Source: UBA1732 sp045114455 (GTDB lineage Bacteria; Verrucomicrobiota; Lentisphaeria; Victivallales; UBA1829). From it: DNA of 21,968 bases. The DNA lies in contig JBGUKN010000030.1 of the NCBI GenBank assembly GCA_045114455.1, positions 1 through 21,968 on the forward strand, in the 5' to 3' direction. Below the pieces are notes generated by a model, which had not been told where the DNA came from, searched no databases, and worked only from the letters and a program-made list of their open reading frames with translations. Positions within the stretch are counted from its first letter, which is position 1. The number at the start of each line of letters is the position of its first letter. The translations under genes and the position numbers were made by a program. This document shows positions 14,091 through 21,187 of this stretch, in pieces.

Positions 14091-14135
14091 GGGAGTTTCG
14101 CTTTTTTTTTCGCATTTTCCGGCGGGAACTCCCGG
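14089..14135. repeat. 9-bp inverted repeat overlapping the ECF promoter
   Basis: CCGGGAGTT (14089-14097) and AACTCCCGG (14127-14135) are perfect inverted copies, separated by 29 bases that include a T10 run (14102-14110 and neighbours). The left arm overlaps the GGAAC box of the ECF promoter. On the minus strand no T tract follows, so an end-of-gene terminator for the upstream gene is doubtful; an operator is possible. Confidence 0.5.
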
Positions 14136-14143
14136 CATTCCGT

Positions 14144-14749
14144 TCATTTCCGTTTCATGTCCCGGCGGTACTGACGGACTTTCGCCAGCACGTCGTCGCG
14201 CATCGTGAACGCATCCTTCAGGAATCCGTCGCGGATCGCATCCGGGAATTTCTCATATTCGCCGATCAGTTCGTTGAGATCGGCGAGGAAACGCTTGGCA
14301 AGCGCGATCCGGAACGTGACCAGGTCGCCGTCCTCCAGGCGGAGAATGTCCAGAGACCGCGCCATCAGTTTCCCCAGGAGCGTCAGGGCCCGCATCATGG
14401 CGCGGGCCGCGGCCTGGTCCTTCTCGACGGCGAAGTACTCGGTCAGGTCGATCGCCATCTTCGACGCGGCTGTGTACACGTCGCTTCCGTCGCGATGCCG
14501 GACGAAATCCTCCTCCGGCACATCGTCGTAATCGTCGTCGTAGTCGTCGTCGGACGGCGCGTCGAAATCGTCGTCCCACGCGGATCCGCGCCTGCGGATG
14601 CGCTTGGAGATGACCTTGTCCTCGTCCGGCAGGTCGATGTAGCGCGGGAGTTCGGCCAGATAATCATGCACCCGGTCGTCGTCCCTGCGGATTTCCTTCT
14701 CCCAGTCGAATTCGTCCCGGAAATCCCCGTCGCGGAAAGGGTCGGTCAT
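14144..14749 (-). CDS. acidic hypothetical protein coupled to rsfS
   Basis: Not recognised. The 201-residue product has a charged N-terminal half with a basic patch (SKRIRRRG) followed by a strongly acidic stretch at about residues 58-82 (DDDFDAPSDDDYDDDYDD). The C-terminal half (about 95-201) looks all-helical: AAARAMMRALTLLGKLMARS, FRIALAKRFLADLNELIGEY, and a basic end. No signal peptide or membrane segment is seen. The ATG (MTDPFRDGDF) overlaps the rsfS stop as ATGA, which decides the start over the upstream in-frame ATG at 14944 inside rsfS. Last gene of nadD-rsfS; co-translation with rsfS hints at a link with ribosomes or RNA, but that is inference. Confidence 0.75.
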   Translation of the reverse strand: MTDPFRDGDFRDEFDWEKEIRRDDDRVHDYLAELPRYIDLPDEDKVISKRIRRRGSAWDDDFDAPSDDDYDDDYDDVPEEDFVRHRDGSDVYTAASKMAIDLTEYFAVEKDQAAARAMMRALTLLGKLMARSLDILRLEDGDLVTFRIALAKRFLADLNELIGEYEKFPDAIRDGFLKDAFTMRDDVLAKVRQYRRDMKRK

Positions 14750-15216
14750 TCGTCCGCTCCGGCGCCGATGCCCTTTTCGGCCTGTTTTCTGCGGGCGGCG
14801 GCGAGCTTCTCGTGTTCCGCGTCCAGTTTTGCCATGGCGTCGTAGCTCGGCACGTCGCCCCAGAGCTGTTCCAGCTGGTAACGGTCGCGCGTCTCGTTCG
14901 TCATGATGTGGATCAGCAGGAATCCGAAGTCCACGATGATCCACTGGCTCTGCGGCGTGCCGTCAAGCGTGATCGGATGAATGCCGTATTCTTCGCGCAC
15001 GGCGCGCTGGATGCGTTCCGCGATGGCGCCAATGTGCGGCTCGGAGAGGCCAGTGCAGATCAGGTAATAATCCCCGATCGCGCCGTCCTGTTTCGTCATA
15101 TCGAGACGGAGAATGTGCTCGGCTTTATGATCGTAGGCGACCTTTTCGCACAGCTCGATCACGTCCAGCACCTTGAAGTGCATTTTCGGTTTCTTTGTTT
15201 CCTGTTCGTCGTTCAT
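14746..15216 (-). CDS. rsfS: ribosomal silencing factor RsfS
   Basis: Binds L14 on the large subunit and blocks subunit joining when nutrients are short. The 156-residue product has the family core at about residues 14-120: VLDVIELCEKVAYDHKAEHI, then GDYYLICTGLSEPHIGAIAE, and VDFGFLLIHIMTNETRDRYQ leading to LEQLWGD. A helical, Lys/Ala-rich tail follows, longer than in the typical 105-120-residue homologue. The ATG overlaps the nadD stop as ATGA. nadD-rsfS adjacency is widespread in bacteria and supports the call. Confidence 0.93.
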   Translation of the reverse strand: MNDEQETKKPKMHFKVLDVIELCEKVAYDHKAEHILRLDMTKQDGAIGDYYLICTGLSEPHIGAIAERIQRAVREEYGIHPITLDGTPQSQWIIVDFGFLLIHIMTNETRDRYQLEQLWGDVPSYDAMAKLDAEHEKLAAARRKQAEKGIGAGADE

Positions 15217-15860
15217 GTAAGGGCAACTCCGTTTCTTTGAGGATAAAGGTTTTGTTCTTTGATGTAGTTCAGCACGGGGTCCGGCAGCAGGTCCCGGCAT
15301 GCGTCCGCCCCCTGTTCGGACAGGCGATGTCGCACTTCGGTCGAACTCGAATCGAATTCGGGTGCGCCGTTCAGGATACCGCTGCGCAGCTTATCGAAAA
15401 TCTCCTGCGGCCAGACCGAACGCAGCAGGTCCGGGTCGGCCTCGGCGCCCGGCCTCGGATAGATCAGGAACCGGTTTTCGCGCACCAGGCGTTCCGCATC
15501 GTACCACAGATGCAGCTGGTTCAGCGAATCCGACCCGATCACCCACACGAAATGCTCCGCCGGATACCGTTTTTTCAGGATGTCCAGTGTATCGACCGTA
15601 TAGGACGGACCGGATCGCTCCGCTTCCAGTTCGCTCACGCTCATCCCCGGGTGTCCGGCGACTGCCGCGCGGAGCATCGCCGCACGGTCCGCGAACGGAG
15701 CCGGTTCGTTTCCCGGTTTATGGGGCGGGTGAGGAGCGGGCAGAAAGACGATCCTGTTCACACGACCGGTTTCCAGCAAATAATCCGCAAGTCCGAGATG
15801 ACCGAGATGAACGGGGTCGAACGTGCCGCCGAAGACGGCTGTCAGGTTTTCTTCAGGCAT
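15213..15860 (-). CDS. nadD: nicotinate-nucleotide adenylyltransferase
   Basis: Transfers AMP from ATP to nicotinate mononucleotide in NAD synthesis. The 215-residue product shows the nucleotidyltransferase motif GGTFDPVHLGHL near residue 10, PHPPHKP, the segment VWVIGSDSLNQLHLW, and the C-terminal SSSTEVR equivalent of the ISSTxIR motif. Length is normal. The chosen ATG puts the GGTFDP motif at the usual distance; no clear Shine-Dalgarno precedes it. The frame is open further to a TTG at 15923, and the sequence CCCGAATGC occurs at both places. First gene of nadD-rsfS-hypothetical, divergent from the CCA-enzyme gene. Confidence 0.93.
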   Translation of the reverse strand: MPEENLTAVFGGTFDPVHLGHLGLADYLLETGRVNRIVFLPAPHPPHKPGNEPAPFADRAAMLRAAVAGHPGMSVSELEAERSGPSYTVDTLDILKKRYPAEHFVWVIGSDSLNQLHLWYDAERLVRENRFLIYPRPGAEADPDLLRSVWPQEIFDKLRSGILNGAPEFDSSSTEVRHRLSEQGADACRDLLPDPVLNYIKEQNLYPQRNGVALT

Positions 15861-15949
15861 TCGGGTTCGTTTATTGTGGTTCTTTTTTGCGGAAATGGCA
15901 CATGCGCGCTTGCATTCGGGCAAACCCGCGCTATTGTTTTATTGTCAAC

Positions 15950-15978
15950 ATATCATTTAAACATAGCAGATTCTGCAA
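15950..15978 (-). promoter_or_regulatory. candidate promoter of nadD, in a divergent promoter region
   Basis: On the minus strand TTGCAG (15978-15973) and TGATAT (15955-15950) are 17 bases apart, giving a leader of about 80 bases. For the plus-strand CCA-enzyme gene the best pair is TTGTTT (15934-15939) and TTTAAA (15956-15961), 16 bases apart. The two candidates overlap, so the genes would compete for polymerase. Confidence 0.4.
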
Positions 15979-16005
15979 AAAAGACAAGTCGCAATCCGTT
16001 TTTTC

Positions 16006-17361
16006 ATGAAAATCTCTTCTTTTTCCGGAGACATCCCGCAAACGCCCCTTTTCGCCGCCGCCGAAAAAGCCGCCGCCGTGCTTCGCGCCGCCGGGCACAA
16101 GGCCTATTTCGTGGGCGGGGCGGTCCGCGACCTCCTGCTCGGACACACCCCGGACGACATCGACGTCACCACGTCCGCGCGCCCGGGACAGATCCAGGCG
16201 CTGTTCGACAGGGCGATCCCGATCGGAGTGGCGTTCGGCATCATCACGGTTGTCGTCGACGGCATCCCCATCGAGGTCGCGACGTTCCGGGCGGAACGCG
16301 GCTACAGCGACGGACGCCGCCCCGACCATGTGGTCTACACGGACGACGAGGTCCTGGACGTCACTCGGCGGGATTTCACGGTCAACGGACTGCTGTACGA
16401 CCCGGCGGAACGTACCGTCGTCGACTGCGTGGGCGGACTCGACGACCTCCGGGGGGGCGTTCTCCGCACCATCGGCGACCCCGTGGTACGCTTCGGCGAG
16501 GACCATCTCCGCATCCTCCGTCTCGTCCGGTTCGCCGCAAAGCTCGGATTCACGGTCGATCCCGCCTCGAAGGAAGCCGCGGCCAACGCGGCGGAAAAAC
16601 TCCGCCTGATCGCCGCCGAACGCATCCGCGCCGAACTCGAAAAGATCCTGACCGGCCCGCGCCCCGCGGAAGGATTCGAAATGCTCGCGGAACTCGGCAT
16701 CCTGAAGGTCGTCCTGCCGGAAGTCGACGCCATGCGCGGCGTGGAACAGCCGAAGCAGTACCACCCGGAAGGCGATGTCTTCATCCACACCATGCTCCTG
16801 CTCCGCCACGCCGCCTGGCGCACCCCCGATCTCATGTGGAGCGCCCTGCTCCACGACGTCGGCAAGCCCGGCACGCAAACGTTCAAGGACGGCATCCCGC
16901 ATTTCTACGGGCATGAAGCCCTCGGCGCGGACATGGCCGCCGAAATCCTCGCGCGCCTGCACTTTGCATCCGCCTCGGTCGACGCGATCACCGCCGCCAT
17001 CCGCCATCACATGCGTTTCGCCGCCGTCCACGAGATGAAGAGAGCCAAATGGATGCGGATGATCGCCGACCCGAATTTCCCGCTCGAACTCGAGCTCCAC
17101 CGCCTCGACTGCATCGCGTGCCACGGACTGCTCGACAACTACGTCCTCATGCTCGACCGCATGCGCGAATACGCCAGGCTCCCCGCGCCCCGGAAACCGT
17201 TCCTGAACGGCGACGACATCATCGCGCTCGGCGTCAACCCAGGCGCGGTCTTCCGCCGCATCCTCAACGAGGCCGAAGACCTCCGGCTGGAAGGCGAACT
17301 GAAAAGCCGGGAACAGTCCCTCGTGTGGCTCCGCGCCAGAGTCGAACACCTCGACCTCTGA
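16006..17361 (+). CDS. CCA tRNA nucleotidyltransferase / poly(A) polymerase family protein with HD domain
   Basis: Adds CCA to tRNA 3' ends, or A tails to RNA; the two class II activities cannot be told apart here. The 451-residue product has the nucleotidyltransferase head with GGAVRD (37-42), the metal-binding DIDVTTSA (Asp51, Asp53), the FRAERGYSDGRRP loop and RRDFTVNGLLYD. The tRNA-binding neck follows (GEDHLRILRLVRFAAKLGF), and then an HD phosphohydrolase domain with LLHDVGKP (His283-Asp284). The HD domain is typical of bacterial CCA enzymes with added phosphatase/phosphodiesterase activity. The ATG has no evident Shine-Dalgarno site, but it is the only start close to the conserved head. 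Convergent with the PL11 gene; 9-base repeats lie just after the stop. Confidence 0.9.
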   Translation: MKISSFSGDIPQTPLFAAAEKAAAVLRAAGHKAYFVGGAVRDLLLGHTPDDIDVTTSARPGQIQALFDRAIPIGVAFGIITVVVDGIPIEVATFRAERGYSDGRRPDHVVYTDDEVLDVTRRDFTVNGLLYDPAERTVVDCVGGLDDLRGGVLRTIGDPVVRFGEDHLRILRLVRFAAKLGFTVDPASKEAAANAAEKLRLIAAERIRAELEKILTGPRPAEGFEMLAELGILKVVLPEVDAMRGVEQPKQYHPEGDVFIHTMLLLRHAAWRTPDLMWSALLHDVGKPGTQTFKDGIPHFYGHEALGADMAAEILARLHFASASVDAITAAIRHHMRFAAVHEMKRAKWMRMIADPNFPLELELHRLDCIACHGLLDNYVLMLDRMREYARLPAPRKPFLNGDDIIALGVNPGAVFRRILNEAEDLRLEGELKSREQSLVWLRARVEHLDL

Positions 17362-17365
17362 GGGC

Positions 17366-17388
17366 ACAAGGCGTTTTACAAGGCGTTT
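17366..17388. repeat. 12-base tandem duplication
   Basis: ACAAGGCGTTT occurs twice (17366-17376 and 17378-17388) with one T between, immediately after the CCA-enzyme stop codon and just before the 9-base repeat cluster. Confidence 0.7.
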
Positions 17389-17424
17389 CTATTATAGGTC
17401 CCAGAAGTCCTATAGGTCCTATCA
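17389..17424. repeat. 9-base repeat, four units
   Basis: CTATTATAG, GTCCCAGAA, GTCCTATAG and GTCCTATCA follow in exact 9-base register. It fills the gap between two convergent genes; I see no ordinary hairpin terminator for either gene here. Confidence 0.7.
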
Positions 17425-17448
17425 TCAAAAAACTCTGCCGTTCGCGCC

Positions 17449-19368
17449 TCAGCGTACGTACACCCGGAGGACCGTCCCCCGGAACAGCACGCCGCGGTCG
17501 GGTTTTGCCGCCTTGAAGATGAGGTCCGGCCCGAAGTAGAACCCGGGCTGCGTCGGCTGATTGTACGCCACGTTCTCCGTGGCCAGGCTGATGCGGTACA
17601 CGGGGTCCTCCAGGAACGTATGGAACCGGTACGCGGTCGGGATGGTCGAGACGAACAGGCGGAGGTTGCGGTTGTCGTCGGTGCGCATCAGGACCTCCTC
17701 GCGCCAGTCGCCGAAGAGGTCGCCCTGGATGCACGGCGTGGACTTCGTGCCGTTGTTGGACGAACATCCCTCGAACCGCATGAGCGGCGCACATGTTCCC
17801 TGCGCGGCGTTGTATTTGGTGATCGTGTTGCCGTCGAGCAGTTCGCGGCACAGGTCGTCGTCCCACCACACGCCCATATTGCAGGAAAGCCCGCGCGGAT
17901 TGCCGCCCAGCGCCTCGCCCTTCACTGTCTGCGGCGGGATGCCGGACGCCCACATCTCGACGCCGGGGTTGGCCGGGTCGATGTCGGCGGCCATGCAGCG
18001 TCCAACATCTGAATTATGCCGGACCTGATGCAGGATCTTCCCGTTCGCGGCGTCGCGCAGCGTCGCGCCGTCGCGCTTGTTCTCGTGGCAGCACCACACC
18101 TGAAGTCCGGGCATATCCCAGGCGAACTGCGTCAGATGCATGGCGTCGCCGTGTCCGAGCCCGGTCGTGTAAAGACCCTTGCCGTCGTGGTCGATCGTGC
18201 AGGATCCGTAGACGATTTCGTCCTTGCCGTCGCCGTCCACGTCGCCAACGCGCAGATTGTGGTTGCCCTGCCCCGCGTAGCCCCGGTTCTCCGGCTCGTT
18301 GGAGTCGAACACCCAGCGTTTCGTCAGGTGCTGTCCGTCCCAGTCGTACGCCGCAAGATAGGCCCGCGTGTAATACCCGCGGCACATGATCACGCTCGGA
18401 TGCTCTCCGTCCAGATAACCGACCGCCGCCAGGAACCTGTCGCAGCGGTTGCCGTAATTGTCGCCCCAGTCGCGCATGTTGCCGCGCGGGACGTCGTACG
18501 GAACGGTCTCAAGAGCGGCCCCGGTCTTCCCGGAAAACACGGTCAGATATTCCGGTCCGGTCAGAATGCGGCCTTGCGGCGTGCGGTAGTCCGCGTCCGC
18601 GTCGCCGATGGCCTTCCCCGTGCCGTCGACCGTGCCGTCGGCGGTCTTGCAGACGATCTCCGCGATGCCGTCGCAGTCGAGGTCGTAGACCATGAACTGC
18701 GTGTAATGCGCCCCGGCGCGGATGTTCCTGCCGAGGTCGATCCGCCACATCTTTTCCGCGCGGCCGAGCTTGTAGCAGTCCAGATACACGTTTCCGGTGT
18801 AGCCGTCGTGCGCATTGTCGTGCGCGTTCGAGGGATCCCACTTCAAAATGATCTCGTATTCGCCGTCGCCATCCACGTCCCCCACCGAAGCGTCGTTCGG
18901 GGAATAGGTATATGCCTCGCCGTCCGGCGCTTTCCCGTCCGCGGGCCTGTCCAGCGGGATGTTCACATAGCCGGCGGGCGCATTTCCGGGCAGAGTATAA
19001 GATGCTGACTGTTCCTCGATTTCCTTCCCGTCGACGACCGGCTTCACGGCGTACACGCCGCCGCCCGCATTTTTGTCGATGAAATACGTCGCTTCCGTGA
19101 CCGGATCGGCGTTGACCTTCTTTCCGTCCCGGTACACGTTGAACGCAGTGTTCCTCGGGTCCTTCGAAAGATAGCGCCACGTCACGAACACCTCGCCGGA
19201 GTTCTGCCGGACGGCGATCACGCCGCGTCCGAGCTTCTCCATTTTGAGCTTGGAAAAATCGTATTTGGTCGGCGGTTCGATCGGCGTCGGCTCGCGCTGG
19301 GCGAAAAGGCTCTGCGCGGAGAATGCCAAAGCGACTGTCGTGGCGGCAAACAGGAATCGGTTCAACAT
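17449..19368 (-). CDS. secreted rhamnogalacturonan lyase, PL11 family
   Basis: Cleaves the rhamnogalacturonan-I backbone of pectin by beta-elimination. The 639-residue product has a signal peptide (MLNRFLFAATTVALAFSAQS, cleavage near LFAQRE) and an N-terminal fibronectin-like strand region (about 35-130, VTWRYLSKDPRNTAFNVYRD). An eight-bladed propeller of the PL11 type follows, with repeated calcium-binding Asp motifs: VGDVDGDGEYE near 165, YDLDCDGIAE near 230, VGDVDGDGKDE near 365, AADIDPANPG near 460 and GDLFGDWREE near 555. The end, QPGFYFGPDLIF, is characteristic of the family. The ATG has AAGGAGA upstream. Single-gene unit with its own promoter; the leader contains a remnant of another PL11 gene. 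Whether it cuts internally or from the end is not visible. Confidence 0.92.
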   Translation of the reverse strand: MLNRFLFAATTVALAFSAQSLFAQREPTPIEPPTKYDFSKLKMEKLGRGVIAVRQNSGEVFVTWRYLSKDPRNTAFNVYRDGKKVNADPVTEATYFIDKNAGGGVYAVKPVVDGKEIEEQSASYTLPGNAPAGYVNIPLDRPADGKAPDGEAYTYSPNDASVGDVDGDGEYEIILKWDPSNAHDNAHDGYTGNVYLDCYKLGRAEKMWRIDLGRNIRAGAHYTQFMVYDLDCDGIAEIVCKTADGTVDGTGKAIGDADADYRTPQGRILTGPEYLTVFSGKTGAALETVPYDVPRGNMRDWGDNYGNRCDRFLAAVGYLDGEHPSVIMCRGYYTRAYLAAYDWDGQHLTKRWVFDSNEPENRGYAGQGNHNLRVGDVDGDGKDEIVYGSCTIDHDGKGLYTTGLGHGDAMHLTQFAWDMPGLQVWCCHENKRDGATLRDAANGKILHQVRHNSDVGRCMAADIDPANPGVEMWASGIPPQTVKGEALGGNPRGLSCNMGVWWDDDLCRELLDGNTITKYNAAQGTCAPLMRFEGCSSNNGTKSTPCIQGDLFGDWREEVLMRTDDNRNLRLFVSTIPTAYRFHTFLEDPVYRISLATENVAYNQPTQPGFYFGPDLIFKAAKPDRGVLFRGTVLRVYVR

Positions 19369-19390
19369 CGATCGGTCTCCTTCGGATGGT

Positions 19391-19498
19391 TCATTTGGGG
19401 ACTTTTTTCAGTTCGGGGAAACAGGTGCCGCGGGAAAAAGCGCCGGAACCGAAGAGGTCGGGTCCGAAGTAGAATCCGGCGGGGAAAGAAGATACAAG
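19391..19498 (-). pseudogene. remnant C-terminus of a second PL11 rhamnogalacturonan lyase
   Basis: On the minus strand an open stretch of 35 codons ends at a TGA 23 bases before the intact PL11 start. It includes FPAGFYFGPDLFGSG, close to the C-terminal QPGFYFGPDLIFK of the intact gene. At base level, 25 of 29 positions match between about 19451-19479 and the intact 3' end near 17518-17546. A stop (TAA, 19501-19499) lies immediately upstream and there is no start codon, so only a fragment is left. It sits inside the predicted leader of the intact gene. It probably results from deletion of most of an upstream tandem copy. Confidence 0.65.
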
Positions 19499-19515
19499 TT
19501 AAAGCGGACGGGGCA

Positions 19516-19544
19516 AATATAGCACGGTTCCGGCGGATTGTCAA
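19516..19544 (-). promoter_or_regulatory. sigma70-like promoter of the PL11 gene
   Basis: On the minus strand TTGACA (19544-19539) is followed after 17 bases by TATATT (19521-19516). The predicted start near 19509 gives a leader of about 140 bases that spans the PL11 remnant. Confidence 0.75.
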
Positions 19545-19574
19545 GGTTTTTTTGTCGTTTCTTCGGCATTCGGA

Positions 19575-19607
19575 TTGATTTCCGCCGTTCCCGCTGTATG
19601 TTATAAG
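19575..19607 (+). promoter_or_regulatory. candidate promoter of the ABC-ATPase/TPR/mutL operon
   Basis: An extended -10 (TGT TATAAG, 19599-19607) lies 23 bases before the first start codon. A TTGATT at 19575-19580 is 16 bases from an alternative -10, TATGTT (19597-19602), or 21 from TATAAG. The leader would be only about 15-20 bases. Confidence 0.45.
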
Positions 19608-19629
19608 ATGTATTTTTCGGAGATTTGCC

Positions 19630-20652
19630 ATGCCCCTGCTCGACGTCAAAAACCTTTCTGTTCAGTTCCGTACCGACGGCGGACTTCAGCCCACCGTCAC
19701 GGACGTCTCGTTCTCGCTCGAACGCGGCGAAATGCTGGCTCTGGTCGGGGAAAGCGGATGCGGCAAAAGCGTTACCTGCATGTCGCTCGCGCGGCTGCTC
19801 CCGGAACCCCCGGTCGTACTCTCCGGCGAGGTCCTGCTCGACCGCGGTCCCGAACTCGGCGGCGTGGCGGACGTGCTTCAGCTCAACGAACGCAGTCTGC
19901 GTCAGGTGCGCGGCGGCTGCATCTCCTATATCTTTCAGGAACCGTCCGTGTCCCTGAACCCCGTCTTCCGCGTGGGCGACCAGATCGCCGAAGCCGTCCG
20001 GCTGCACCGGAAGGACGTCTCCGACCCGTTCGAAGAAGCCGTCGAGCTCCTGCGTCAGGTCGGCATCCCGGACCCCGCCAACCGCGCGAAACAGTATCCG
20101 CACGAGATGTCCGGCGGCATGCAGCAGCGCGTGATGATCGCCATGGCGCTCGGCTGCGCGCCGTCGATCCTGGTGGCGGACGAACCGACCACCGCGCTGG
20201 ACGTGACGATCCAGGCACAGATCCTAGACCTGCTCCTTTCGCTCAAGAAGGACCGCGGCATGGCCGTGATCCTGGTCACGCACAACCTCGGCATCGTGGC
20301 GGAACTCGCCGACCGCGTCGCCGTCATGTACGCCGGACGCATCATTGAGACCGCGCCCGTGGCCGAGCTCATCGCCCATCCGATGCACCCGTACACCTCC
20401 GCGCTCATCCGCGCCGTCCCGGTCCTCGGCGGCGAACACAACCGCCTGAACACCATCCGCGGCACCGTCCCCTCCCCCGACAAGTTCGGCCCCGGATGCC
20501 GTTTCTGCGACCGCTGCGAACACGCCGACAAGCTCTCGCCGGAACAGCGCCGCATCTGCCGGGAGGAACCGCCGCAGCTCCGCGAACTCGTCCCCGGACA
20601 TGCCTGCGCCTGCCATTATCCACCCTGCATGACGGCGGGGAAGGAGGCCTGA
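19630..20652 (+). CDS. ABC transporter ATPase of the oligopeptide/dipeptide (OppD/DppD) type
   Basis: Energises uptake of peptides, nickel or related solutes at the inner membrane. The 340-residue product has Walker A GESGCGKS (about 41-48), Q-loop FQEPSVSLNP, signature MSGGMQQR, Walker B ILVADEPTT and the switch His in THN. It ends with the oligopeptide/dipeptide C-terminal extension (HPMHPYTSALI followed by the cysteine-rich CRFCDRC...C pattern), which is specific to this subfamily. The ATG has CGGAG upstream. It is first in an operon with a TPR protein and mutL. No permease, binding protein or partner OppF is in the window, so its transporter partners must be elsewhere or just out of view. 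Confidence 0.9.
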   Translation: MPLLDVKNLSVQFRTDGGLQPTVTDVSFSLERGEMLALVGESGCGKSVTCMSLARLLPEPPVVLSGEVLLDRGPELGGVADVLQLNERSLRQVRGGCISYIFQEPSVSLNPVFRVGDQIAEAVRLHRKDVSDPFEEAVELLRQVGIPDPANRAKQYPHEMSGGMQQRVMIAMALGCAPSILVADEPTTALDVTIQAQILDLLLSLKKDRGMAVILVTHNLGIVAELADRVAVMYAGRIIETAPVAELIAHPMHPYTSALIRAVPVLGGEHNRLNTIRGTVPSPDKFGPGCRFCDRCEHADKLSPEQRRICREEPPQLRELVPGHACACHYPPCMTAGKEA

Positions 20653-20653
20653 C

Positions 20654-21187
20654 GTGCCTTCCGGTTCCCCCAGCAGAAAAGACAGCCCGGCCGGCGACAT
20701 GGCCCCGTTCATCATCTTCATGGCGTTCGTTATCCTCACGACCGTCATCATCATCTCCATCTACAGGATCAACTCCGAGGAAGACCTGTCCTTCGAACCG
20801 GAAAGCTCCGGGTTCACCGTCGCCCTGAACGCCCGCGAACCGGTCCTCTTCTCCGGCGATTTCCTTTTCCCCGGGTTCCGCCCCGTTTCCAACGAGGCCG
20901 GACAGCCCGCCCGACCCAACATCCAGCGGGACGTCGTGGAAGTGCGGCGTCTGCTGAACGACGGCGAATACGAACGCGCCGAGGACCTGCTCCGCACGCT
21001 CTTCCTGTTCTACCCGGACGACGTCGAGATCGTCTACCTGCTCTCCGGCGTCCTCCGCGCATCGGGGCGCGACGACGAAGCGGATTACTATGACGAACGG
21101 CTGTTCTTCCTGCTGCCGTCGCCCATGCCGGAGACCATCCCGTCCGGCGAAAACGCCGCCGGGACGGAGAAACGGACCGCGTCATGA
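20654..21187 (+). CDS. membrane-anchored TPR-like protein
   Basis: Function unknown. The 177-residue product has a short cytoplasmic head, one membrane segment (about 17-36, APFIIFMAFVILTTVIIISI), a Pro/Phe-rich linker, and one clear helical TPR-like pair at about residues 92-150 (RLLNDGEYERAEDLLRTLF and VIYLL-type second helix with GRDDEADYYDERLFFLL). The start is GTG, chosen because GGAGG (20643-20647) lies six bases before it; the gene begins directly after the ATPase stop. A later ATG at residue 16 would remove the head but keep the anchor. Its stop overlaps the mutL ATG as ATGA. It is a small relative in style of the large TPR protein at 9025-11625, but I cannot show homology. Confidence 0.8.
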   Translation: MPSGSPSRKDSPAGDMAPFIIFMAFVILTTVIIISIYRINSEEDLSFEPESSGFTVALNAREPVLFSGDFLFPGFRPVSNEAGQPARPNIQRDVVEVRRLLNDGEYERAEDLLRTLFLFYPDDVEIVYLLSGVLRASGRDDEADYYDERLFFLLPSPMPETIPSGENAAGTEKRTAS

